Shown: piece after piece, positions 55,332 through 63,005 of the stretch | Position numbering within the stretch: the first letter of the stretch is position 1 | Layout of the letters: each line of letters starts with the position of its first letter | DNA from: MWBF01 sp964614645 | Lineage (GTDB): Bacteria > Chloroflexota > Anaerolineae > CG2-30-64-16 | Assembly: GCA_964614645.1 (NCBI GenBank) | Contig: CAZTMA010000001.1 | Span: 61,304 to 125,303 of the forward strand | Reading direction: 5' to 3' | DNA: 64,000 nt | Position numbers and translations under genes: made by a program | Notes under the pieces: model-generated | The model's input: the letters and a program-made list of their open reading frames with translations, nothing else | What the model was told of the DNA's origin: nothing | Database searches by the model: none

Positions 55332-57560
55332 TTATTGCGCGGGTATGCTGCCTTTGACGCCTTCGACCAGCCAGTTGAAGGCCAGCATCTCTTCGTCGGT
55401 CATCGAGACGCCCGCGGCCACCTTTTCCGTGCCGGCGTTGTCCTTCAACGGCCCGACAAAGACGTTGAACTCACCGGAGATGATGCGCGCCTTCTCCTGC
55501 TCAACGAGCGCCTGCACATCTTCAGGCACCATCTCGCCGTACGGCGCCAGCGCAAGCAGCCCTTCCTTCATGCCCCACCAGACGGGGGTTGGCTCCCACG
55601 TGCCGGCCGCGATGTCCTTCATGGCCTGGCTATAGTACACGCTCCAGTCCCAGATGGGGGCAGTCAACACGGCATTGGGGGCCACTTCCGCAGAGACGGC
55701 GTTGTAGCCGATGGCGAAGGCGCCTTCCTGCTCGGCCAGCTTATCCGGCTCCACCGAGTCCGACTCGCGTGCGATGACGTCCGCGCCCGCATCGAGCAGG
55801 GCTTGGGCCGCATCGCGTTCCTTCTGCACGTCGAACCAGGCGTTAATCCAGATGGGCGTGACGGTCGCTTCGGGGTTGACCGAGCGCGCACCCAGGGCGA
55901 ACGCATTCATGTTGCGGATGACTTCGGGGATCGCGTACGGAGCCACATAGCCGAGGCTGTTCGTCTTGGTCATCTTGCCCGCGACGATGCCTGCCAGGTA
56001 CCAGCCCTGATAGCCGCGGCCGTCATAGATGCCCACGTTGTCCGCGGTCTGGTAGCCCGTCGCGTGGAGGAAGGTCACATCCGGGAAATCCTTCGCGACG
56101 TTCATCACGGAGTCCATGTAGCCGAAGGAGGTCGCCACGATGACGTTGTAGCCCTTCTGGGCGTAGTCGCGGATGACGCGCTCTGCATCGGGCCCTTCGG
56201 GCACGGCCTCGCTGATCGCGGTCTCGATGCCCAGTTCCTCGGCCATCTTCAGGCGGCCTTGGTCATGAGCGTAGCTCCAGCCCAAGTCACCGACCGGGCC
56301 GACGTAGATGAAGGCGGCCTTGATTTCCTTGGCCTCACCGGCCGCAGCGACGGGTGCAGCCGCGCCCTCGGGTGCGGCCTCGCCTTCCAGCGCCTTGCCC
56401 TCGCTGGCAGCCTCACCCTTGACACCCTCGATGAAATAGTCCATGCTGAGCTTTTCGTCGAGGGTCATGCACTTGCCTTCGCCCAACAGCTCCACGCCGG
56501 AGGCCGACTTGATCGGGCCGCAGAAGACGGCGAACGTGCCATCTTCCAGTGCAGCCTTGCGCTCCTCGACGAGGGCTTTGACATCGTCGGGCACCTGCGC
56601 GCTGAGCGGCGCGAGGTCGAAGATGTCCGGGTCATCCTTGAACTGGCCGTAGTACGACTCGGTCGCATACGTGCCGTCCATGACGGCCTTTGTAATCTCT
56701 ACGTACTTGGGGCCCCAGTTCCAGATGGGGCTGGTCAGGACCGAATCGCCCACGAACTGCGCCATGTCCGAGTCGTAGCCGACGGAAAGCGCACCGCGCT
56801 CCTGGGCGGCCTTCTGCGGCTCGGTCGTGTCCTGGTGCTGGGCAATGATGTCGGCATTCTGGTCGAGCAGCGCGTCGGCGGCTTCCTTTTCCTTGACCGG
56901 GTCGAACCAGGTCTGCGTCCAGACGACGCGCACCTCAGCGTCCGGGTTCACTTCGCGCACGCCCTGGGTGAAGCCGTTGATGCCGCGGATGACTTCCGGG
57001 ATGGGGAACGCGGCCACGTAGCCGATGATGTTCGTCTTGGTCATCTTGCCGGCGACGAGGCCGCTCAGGTAGCGCGCTTCCTCGATGCCGCCGAAGACCG
57101 TGGAGACGTTCTCCGCTGTCTTGTAGCCGGAGATGTGGACGAACCAGGTCTCAGGGAATTCCTTCGCGACGGTGATCGTCGGGTCCATGAAGCCGAACGA
57201 AGTCGTGAAGATCAGGTCATAGCCCTTCTGCGCGAAATCGCGGATGACACGCTCGGCATCCGGCCCTTCGGGGACGTTTTCGATATATGTCGTCTCGACG
57301 CCCAGTTGCTCCTCAACATAGAGCCGGCCTTGGTCTTGCGCCCAGCTCCAGCCCAGGTCGCCGATGGGGGCGACATAAACGAACGCGACCTTGAAGTCGT
57401 CGCCTTCGGCTTCGGCTGCCGGGGCTGCGGTCGGCTCTGCTTCAGCAGCCGGCGCGGTGGTAGGTGCCGCAGGCTGGGCGGGGGCTGCGGGGCTGCAGGC
57501 CGCCAACGCCAGCGAAAGCAACACCAAAACGGCCAAGATGCTCCATAGCTGTTTACGCAT
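55332..57560 (-). CDS. BMP-family lipoprotein with two tandem binding domains
   Basis: A 742-residue lipoprotein, twice the family size. The signal peptide ends in LAACSP with the acylated Cys at residue 22. Domain 1 (about residues 55-385) begins FKVAFVYVAPIGDLGWSWAQDQGR; domain 2 (about 430-735) begins IKAAFIYVGPVGDLGWSYAHDQGR. They share VPEGPDAERVIRD, AQKGY, LVAGKMTKTN-like and IPEVIR segments, so they come from an internal duplication. An Ala/Glu-rich linker (GEAASEGKALEGEAAPEGAAAP) joins them. Only one signal peptide exists, so both domains are one chain. Function: delivering purine nucleosides or related compounds to the second importer. Confidence 0.93.
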   Translation of the reverse strand: MRKQLWSILAVLVLLSLALAACSPAAPAQPAAPTTAPAAEAEPTAAPAAEAEGDDFKVAFVYVAPIGDLGWSWAQDQGRLYVEEQLGVETTYIENVPEGPDAERVIRDFAQKGYDLIFTTSFGFMDPTITVAKEFPETWFVHISGYKTAENVSTVFGGIEEARYLSGLVAGKMTKTNIIGYVAAFPIPEVIRGINGFTQGVREVNPDAEVRVVWTQTWFDPVKEKEAADALLDQNADIIAQHQDTTEPQKAAQERGALSVGYDSDMAQFVGDSVLTSPIWNWGPKYVEITKAVMDGTYATESYYGQFKDDPDIFDLAPLSAQVPDDVKALVEERKAALEDGTFAVFCGPIKSASGVELLGEGKCMTLDEKLSMDYFIEGVKGEAASEGKALEGEAAPEGAAAPVAAAGEAKEIKAAFIYVGPVGDLGWSYAHDQGRLKMAEELGIETAISEAVPEGPDAERVIRDYAQKGYNVIVATSFGYMDSVMNVAKDFPDVTFLHATGYQTADNVGIYDGRGYQGWYLAGIVAGKMTKTNSLGYVAPYAIPEVIRNMNAFALGARSVNPEATVTPIWINAWFDVQKERDAAQALLDAGADVIARESDSVEPDKLAEQEGAFAIGYNAVSAEVAPNAVLTAPIWDWSVYYSQAMKDIAAGTWEPTPVWWGMKEGLLALAPYGEMVPEDVQALVEQEKARIISGEFNVFVGPLKDNAGTEKVAAGVSMTDEEMLAFNWLVEGVKGSIPAQ

Positions 57561-57723
57561 GAGAATCTCCTCCTAGAATATGACCAACTCAGTAGGGACA
57601 GATAGACGGACGGAATCGGGGAACTGCATACGCCGCGGTGGGTATGCCGTATTTTAACGCAGGTGTACCGCGCGGCGCAAATCAACAGGGGGTATGATGT
57701 TGTAAAGGTGCGGCCTGACAACC
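57561..57723. other. intergenic region upstream of the two-domain BMP gene
   Basis: 163 bases between the adenine deaminase stop and the lipoprotein ATG. A GGAGGAG ribosome site precedes the ATG. On the minus strand GGTTGTCAG near 57710-57718 resembles part of the candidate operator, but no good promoter pairs with it. Confidence 0.4.
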
Positions 57724-59433
57724 CTAATCCACCCACAAGGGCACGAACTCGAACTTGTCCACATCCACCAGCCCCTGGTCGGTCAGTTTCAGATGTGGGA
57801 TGACTTCCAGCGCGAGAAAGCTGAGTGCCATGAACGGGTCGTGCAGCTCGGAGCCCAGGCTGCGGGCCGCGCCGATGACCTCGTCCAGGTGTCGGCGCAC
57901 TTCGGTGATAGGCCGGTTCGACATCAGCCCTGCAACAGGCAGCGGCAGCCGGCCCAGGATGCGGATGCCGTCCGCCACGGCGAGCCCGCCGCCCATGTCT
58001 GCCACGGCTGCTGCAGCTGTCGTGAGCGAGATGTTGTCCACGCCCGCGACGATCAGGTTGTGATGATCGTGCGCGATGGTGGAAGCGATGGCCCCCCGGC
58101 GCAGTCCGAGGCCCTGCACGAACCCCTTGCCCACCCGGCCACTCGCCATATGCCGCTCGATGACGGCCATCTTGATGATGTCCTGCTCTGAGTCGGGCAC
58201 GGCGACGTCCGACACGCACGGAATCTCCAGGATACGCTTCTCGGTGATGAGCTGGTCTGGTAGGACGCCGATGACATGCGCGCGGCGGCCCTCCGCCGGA
58301 ATGGTGAAGTTGACGGTATGCCAGTTGATGTTCATCGAGCCGCGCAGGTAGGACGGGCGCTCCGGCACGTCCAGCGGCACGATTTTGCCGTTCTCCGCCG
58401 CAGTCTGCCCACCGCGGATAACGAGGCGGACATCGAACTGCTTCGGGTCATCGAATACGATCATGTCGGCGCGGTTGCCGGGGCGGATGCCGCCGCGGTC
58501 GTACATGCGGAACCACTCTGCCGTGTTGAGGGTGGCCATGCGGATGGCGGTGACGAGGTCTACGCCACCCTGGATGGCGCTGCGCACCAGGTAGTCTACG
58601 CTGCCCTGGTCCATCAGGTCGCCGGGGTGTCGGTCATCCGTGCAGAAGCAGACCCGCCGTGCGTTGTCGGGCGTCAGCAGCGGCAGCAGGTTGTGCAGAT
58701 CATGGGCGTTGGTCGCCTCGCGCATGAGGATGTACATGCCCAGCCGTAGCTTTTCCAGCGCCTCATCCACTGTGGTGCATTCGTGGTCCGAGCCGATGCC
58801 AGCTGCGACGTAGGCGCTGAGGCTTGGCCCGGTCAGGCCGGGCGCGTGGCCGTCCAGGACGCGCGTCTTAAACGCCTCGAGCTTGTCCATGACGCCCTGG
58901 TCTTCGTTGACGACGCCGTAGTAGTTCATCATCTCGCCCAGGCCGAGCACCCACGGGTCGCCCTGCAGCGACGCAATGTCTTTCGCTTCCAGGTATGCGC
59001 CTGCACTTGCCATGTGGGTCGCGGGGACGCACGAGGGCACCATGATGTACATGCTTAGCCGGCCGTATTTGGCCTGGTCGAACATATAGCGGATGCCATC
59101 CAGGCCGAGGACATTGGTGATTTCGTGGGGATCTGCGACAACTGCGGTGACGCCGCGCGGGACGACTGCGGCGGCGAACTGGCGTACGCTGACCATAGCG
59201 CTCTCGATGTGGACGTGAGCATCAATCAGGCCGGGCGCGAGGTAGCTGCCCTTCAGGTCGATTTCCTCTTTGCCCTGGTAGCCTGGCCCGATGCCTGCGA
59301 TACGTGCGCTGCACACGGCGACATCGGTCGTGTAAACCTCACCGGAATACACATTGACCAGCCGGGCGTTGCGCAGCACGAGGTCTGCCGGCGCGGCGCC
59401 ACGCGCCACCCGCACGAGGTTGTTCAGCTCCAT
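57724..59433 (-). CDS. ade: adenine deaminase
   Basis: Converts adenine to hypoxanthine and ammonia, an entry step for adenine salvage or breakdown. The 569-residue protein has the amidohydrolase motif GLIDAHVHIESAMVS, PRGVTAVVADPHEITNVLG, the metal-binding DDRHPGDL and the C-terminal IAHDHHNLIVAG of bacterial adenine deaminase (Ade type, not the adenosine deaminase family). AGGAGG lies eight bases before the ATG. It stands between the HyuA gene and the second importer, so adenine taken up as base or nucleoside can be fed into the hydroxylases. Confidence 0.95.
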   Translation of the reverse strand: MELNNLVRVARGAAPADLVLRNARLVNVYSGEVYTTDVAVCSARIAGIGPGYQGKEEIDLKGSYLAPGLIDAHVHIESAMVSVRQFAAAVVPRGVTAVVADPHEITNVLGLDGIRYMFDQAKYGRLSMYIMVPSCVPATHMASAGAYLEAKDIASLQGDPWVLGLGEMMNYYGVVNEDQGVMDKLEAFKTRVLDGHAPGLTGPSLSAYVAAGIGSDHECTTVDEALEKLRLGMYILMREATNAHDLHNLLPLLTPDNARRVCFCTDDRHPGDLMDQGSVDYLVRSAIQGGVDLVTAIRMATLNTAEWFRMYDRGGIRPGNRADMIVFDDPKQFDVRLVIRGGQTAAENGKIVPLDVPERPSYLRGSMNINWHTVNFTIPAEGRRAHVIGVLPDQLITEKRILEIPCVSDVAVPDSEQDIIKMAVIERHMASGRVGKGFVQGLGLRRGAIASTIAHDHHNLIVAGVDNISLTTAAAAVADMGGGLAVADGIRILGRLPLPVAGLMSNRPITEVRRHLDEVIGAARSLGSELHDPFMALSFLALEVIPHLKLTDQGLVDVDKFEFVPLWVD

Positions 59434-59465
59434 TGCAGCATCCTCCTGAGCCCTTTAGTCCGCCA

Positions 59466-60857
59466 TTATACCACAGCGTCGGCCTCGTCCGCGCGTATGA
59501 ATCGCCCCGAGCCCGGCGCAGGGATGAACTTCCCCTCGCGCACGAGGCCGCGACCCCGCACGAACACATCGCGCACCGCACCCTGGACGCGCCAGCCCTG
59601 GTAGGGGGTGTAGCCGGCGAGGTTGTGCAGCCGTTCGGCGCGGATCGTCGTCTCCGGCCGCGTGTCGTAGATGACCACATCCGCGTCCAGCCCGACGGCC
59701 AGCTTGCCCTTCGTTGCCAGCCCAAAGATGCGGGCCGGGTTCGTGCTGGTCAGTGCGGCCAGCCGCGACCAGGTGAGCCGCCCCGCGGCCACCCCGTGCG
59801 TCGCGAGCAGCGGCAGCAGCGTCTCCAGCCCGGGGATGCCGCCGGGGGTCTTCGTGAACTCCGTGTGCTCGCGCTTCTGCCCGATCGTGTAGTCGCAGTG
59901 GTCGGTGCCGATGGTCGTGATTTCGCCGGCCATGAGCTGCGCCCAGAGCCGTTCGCGATCGGCGGCCGCGCGCAGGGGCGGCTGCATGATGCCCCACTCC
60001 GGGTGTTCTCCGCTGTAGACGGTCTCGTCCAGCGTGAGATACTGCACCGTCGTCTCTGCGATGGCGCGCTGGCCCTGCGCGGCGGCGCGTGTCACCTCGT
60101 CCACCGTGCCGCCCGCGGAGCAGTGGACGACATACAACTGCGGGTCGCCGGCCGCGCGCGCGAGGAAGAGCGCCCGGTGCGCGGCCTCGACCTCGGCCAG
60201 CGCTGGCCGCGCCTGTCCATGATAGGCCAGCCCGGTTTTGCCCGCGGCCACGAGCGAGCGGGTCGCCGCGTCGACGAGCGCGTCGTTCTCGCAGTGCACC
60301 ATCACGATGACATCGTGCCGGGCCGCGGCGGCCAGGGCGCGCAGCAGCGCCGCATCGTCCTGATAGTAGTTGGGCCGATAGGTGGTATAGACCTTGACCG
60401 AGTTGATGCCCGCGGCCAGAAGGTCCGTCATCCAGCGATCCAGGATAGTCTCATCTTCGGGCAGCTCGGTCAGCATCATGTGCAGGCCGTAGTCGATCTG
60501 TGCGTGCTCGCCGATCTCCGTCTGCCGTGCGGCCAGCGCCGCGTGCATGTCCTGGCCGGGGAACTGGGTCGCGAAATCGATGACCGTGGTCACGCCGCCG
60601 CAGACTGCGGTGCGCGTGCCGATTTCCCAGTCATCCGGCGTGCGATACAGGCCCGTGTCGAGCTGGATGTGCGTGTGCGGGTCCACCAGCCCGGGCAGCA
60701 CGATGCAGCCCTCCGCATCGATGACCGCGTAGGCGTCGTCGGATGCCAGGGCCGGGCCGATGGCTGCGATGCGCTCTCCGGCCAGCAGGATATCGCCCTG
60801 CCGTTCGCCGTCGGGCAGGATCAACGTGCCGTTGCGTATCAAGGTGGTCGTATGCAT
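59466..60857 (-). CDS. hyuA: HyuA-type dihydropyrimidinase/hydantoinase
   Basis: A 463-residue cyclic amidohydrolase. Metal ligands are in LPGLVDPHTHIQLD, the carboxylated lysine in NSVKVYTTYRPN, and further ligands in VMVHCEND, VVHCSAGG and IGTDHCDYTIG. The family opens dihydropyrimidine, hydantoin or allantoin rings. In purine degradation clusters HyuA/YgeZ is predicted to open a ring of a reduced purine product. The start is the ATG at 60855-60857, six bases from AGGAG. The adenine deaminase gene follows after 32 bases on the same strand, which puts deamination and ring opening in one unit. Confidence 0.93.
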   Translation of the reverse strand: MHTTTLIRNGTLILPDGERQGDILLAGERIAAIGPALASDDAYAVIDAEGCIVLPGLVDPHTHIQLDTGLYRTPDDWEIGTRTAVCGGVTTVIDFATQFPGQDMHAALAARQTEIGEHAQIDYGLHMMLTELPEDETILDRWMTDLLAAGINSVKVYTTYRPNYYQDDAALLRALAAAARHDVIVMVHCENDALVDAATRSLVAAGKTGLAYHGQARPALAEVEAAHRALFLARAAGDPQLYVVHCSAGGTVDEVTRAAAQGQRAIAETTVQYLTLDETVYSGEHPEWGIMQPPLRAAADRERLWAQLMAGEITTIGTDHCDYTIGQKREHTEFTKTPGGIPGLETLLPLLATHGVAAGRLTWSRLAALTSTNPARIFGLATKGKLAVGLDADVVIYDTRPETTIRAERLHNLAGYTPYQGWRVQGAVRDVFVRGRGLVREGKFIPAPGSGRFIRADEADAVV

Positions 60858-60919
60858 GTTTGCTCCTACAAGCAATACATCTTACGGATGCTCGGATCGT
60901 CTGGCAGTATTATAGCCGC

Positions 60920-61588
60920 ATGATAGAGATTTATTCCAGCATCGAATGTCCCTTTGCCTATCTGGCGGTCTACCGGCTGCGCAGGTTGTGGCCCGAGTAC
61001 GCGGGCCGAGTGGAGATTGCCTGGCGCGCACTCTCCCTGGAGTACATCAACGGTCGCGGGCCGAGCCGGCCCGTCATCGAGTTGGAACTCGACCTGTTTA
61101 GGCAGATGGAACCGGGACTGCCCGTGCACAGGTGGGGCCGCGCAGCCTGGGAGTGGCCGGTCACGATGTGGCCCGCGTTTGAGGCGCTGGCCTGTGCGCA
61201 AGCACAGGGTGCGGACGCGGGCATGGCAATGAGTTGGGCGCTGCGGCACGCCTTCTTCGCGGAGAGCCGCAATATCGCCTTGCGGGGTGAACTGCTGGCG
61301 ATTGCGCAGGAGGTCGCGGCCGAGGCGCCGCTGGACCTGCAGAGGTTCGAGGCAGATTGGGACGGCGGCCGCTACAAGGGGACGGTGATCGCCGACAGTC
61401 GCCGCGGCTGGCATGACCTGAAGGTGAACGGCAGCCCAACCTGCGTCCTGCCCGACGGCCGGCAGGTCAGCGACCTGGCGACCGGCGAGATCGACATAGA
61501 CGAAGAGCGTGCAGTGCTGCTGCACCACACGCCCTTCGAGGGTGATCCGCTGACCGTCTATCGCCGCCTGCTGGACAGCGCGGTTTGA
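60920..61588 (+). CDS. DsbA-family oxidoreductase-like protein
   Basis: A 222-residue thioredoxin-fold protein of the FrnE/2-hydroxychromene-2-carboxylate isomerase type. It opens MIEIYSSIECPFAYLAVYRLR. Only one cysteine is present where DsbA has CxxC, which fits isomerase or glutathione-dependent use more than disulfide exchange. The helical insert is at about residues 70-150 and the C-terminal VNGSPTCVLPDGRQV is the cis-Pro-like region. The ATG at 60920-60922 has no strong ribosome site. It diverges from hyuA by 62 bases. Substrate unknown. Confidence 0.78.
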   Translation: MIEIYSSIECPFAYLAVYRLRRLWPEYAGRVEIAWRALSLEYINGRGPSRPVIELELDLFRQMEPGLPVHRWGRAAWEWPVTMWPAFEALACAQAQGADAGMAMSWALRHAFFAESRNIALRGELLAIAQEVAAEAPLDLQRFEADWDGGRYKGTVIADSRRGWHDLKVNGSPTCVLPDGRQVSDLATGEIDIDEERAVLLHHTPFEGDPLTVYRRLLDSAV

Positions 61589-61612
61589 GCGTCAGTCTCC
61601 GGCGGCTTGCTG

Positions 61613-62839
61613 CTACCCTGTCCAACTCAACCACAATATCCCCAGGAGCAGGCTGACCAGCGTAATGGGCACGCCCGCCTTCAGATACTCGCGGAAAGAC
61701 AGCTCCACGCCGCGCCCCTGCGCGACCTCGGCGACGATGAGGTTGGCGACCGAGCCGAGCAGCGTCAGGTTGCCCGCGAACGTCGTGGCCATCGCCAACG
61801 TCAGCCAGGCCTGCTGCGGGTCTGGCAACTGGGGCACGAGGGGCCGGAACAGCAGGACGGCCGGCACGTTGGAGACCAGGTTGCTCAGGATCGCGGCGAC
61901 AATCGACAGGGACGCCACGCCCTGCGTCGCGAGCGGACGCCCCACCGCGAAGAGCTTCTCGCTCAACCCGCTGTGCTCGATGGCGCCGGTGACGATGAAC
62001 AGGCCGCCGAAGAACACCAGCAGCGTGAAGTCCACCTCGTTGAACACCCGCTGCGGCTTGATGCGCCGCGTGATGAGCAGCAGCGATGCCGCGACCAGCG
62101 CAGCCAGCGGAATCGGCGCGCCGGCAATGAACGCAACGAGCATCACCGCGGTTGCCAACATGCCCTTGTGCAGCAGTGGCCGGTAGATGGCCTCGCGCGG
62201 CAGGCCGATGTTCTGCGCCAGGGGCCGGGCGAACTCCGCCCGGTACACGAGCACGACCACCAGCCAGGCGATTGCCAGTCCCGCGATGGACACCGGCGCG
62301 AGCCGGCCCGTGAAGGCGGTGAAACTCAGGCCCGAATTGACGCCGATGATCATGTTCTGCGGGTTCCCGACGATCGTCGCAGCCGAGCCGATGTTCGCTG
62401 CGGTCACCAGGCCGATCAGGTAGGGGATCGGGTTACGGTCCAGGGCCAGCACGATATCGAGCACGAGCGGGGTGAACATGAGGACGATGGTGTCGTTGAG
62501 GAACAGGGCGGACAGTACGCCCGACACAACGACGATCAGCGCAAGGAGTTGGCGGGGGGTGTGCGCCAGCCGGATGACCTCGCTGGCGACCAGCCGGAAG
62601 AAGCCTGCCAGCCGCAGGTTGACGTTGAGTACCATCATGGCGAAAAGCAGCACGAGCGTGTTCATATCGAGCGCGGCGTAGGCATCCTCCAACGGGATGG
62701 CGCCGAGCGCGAGGAGCGCAGTCGCGCCGACGAGCGCGATCGTCGCGCGATTCATGTGGAGCCACGGGTAGCGGCCCACCGCCACGCCCACCAGCGTTAC
62801 AAAGACCACCGCGGTTGCGAGCCACTGAAGCAAGGTCAT
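61613..62839 (-). CDS. ArsB/NhaD/citrate-type anion or cation transporter
   Basis: A 408-residue membrane protein with about eleven hydrophobic segments. ALSALFLNDTIVLMFTPLVLDI-like sequence and AANIGSAATIVGNPQNMIIG are the two conserved loops of the ion transporter superfamily (ArsB, NhaD, CitM). AILSNLVSNVPAVLLF matches the second hairpin repeat. The substrate (arsenite, sodium, citrate or another) cannot be read. It converges with the DsbA-like gene, ends only 24 bases apart. It stands outside the purine block. Confidence 0.85.
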   Translation of the reverse strand: MTLLQWLATAVVFVTLVGVAVGRYPWLHMNRATIALVGATALLALGAIPLEDAYAALDMNTLVLLFAMMVLNVNLRLAGFFRLVASEVIRLAHTPRQLLALIVVVSGVLSALFLNDTIVLMFTPLVLDIVLALDRNPIPYLIGLVTAANIGSAATIVGNPQNMIIGVNSGLSFTAFTGRLAPVSIAGLAIAWLVVVLVYRAEFARPLAQNIGLPREAIYRPLLHKGMLATAVMLVAFIAGAPIPLAALVAASLLLITRRIKPQRVFNEVDFTLLVFFGGLFIVTGAIEHSGLSEKLFAVGRPLATQGVASLSIVAAILSNLVSNVPAVLLFRPLVPQLPDPQQAWLTLAMATTFAGNLTLLGSVANLIVAEVAQGRGVELSFREYLKAGVPITLVSLLLGILWLSWTG

Positions 62840-63005
62840 CTGAACGGCTCTTTCATGTAACGCGCGAAACCGGGCCCTGGTGCGAATAGTCGCCTCGCCA
62901 GGAAACCCGGTTTCTACAGGATGTTGTGCTCAGAAGCGGTTTGAAGAGCCGTGGAGCGGGTCTGTCCGCATTTGAGAATGCGGACTCCTCTCTGCAAACG
63001 GCTTC
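62840..63005. repeat. intergenic region with two repeat families
   Basis: It holds GGAAACCCGGTTTCT (62900-62914), one copy of the AGAAACCCGGTTTCT family, and a hairpin GTCCGCATT with complement at 62964-62972 and 62977-62985, sister to the one at 32048-32069. Nothing else is evident. Confidence 0.65.

Noticed and set aside
55206..57548. A 780-codon open frame opposite the two-domain BMP gene
   Set aside because: Repeated His/Val/Arg-rich translation mirrors the BMP coding strand; no motifs, no ribosome site.
57705..57720. Third copy of the GntR operator upstream of the second BMP gene
   Set aside because: Only GGTTGTCAG matches, and it is not placed at a convincing promoter. Kept out until a genome-wide motif search supports it.
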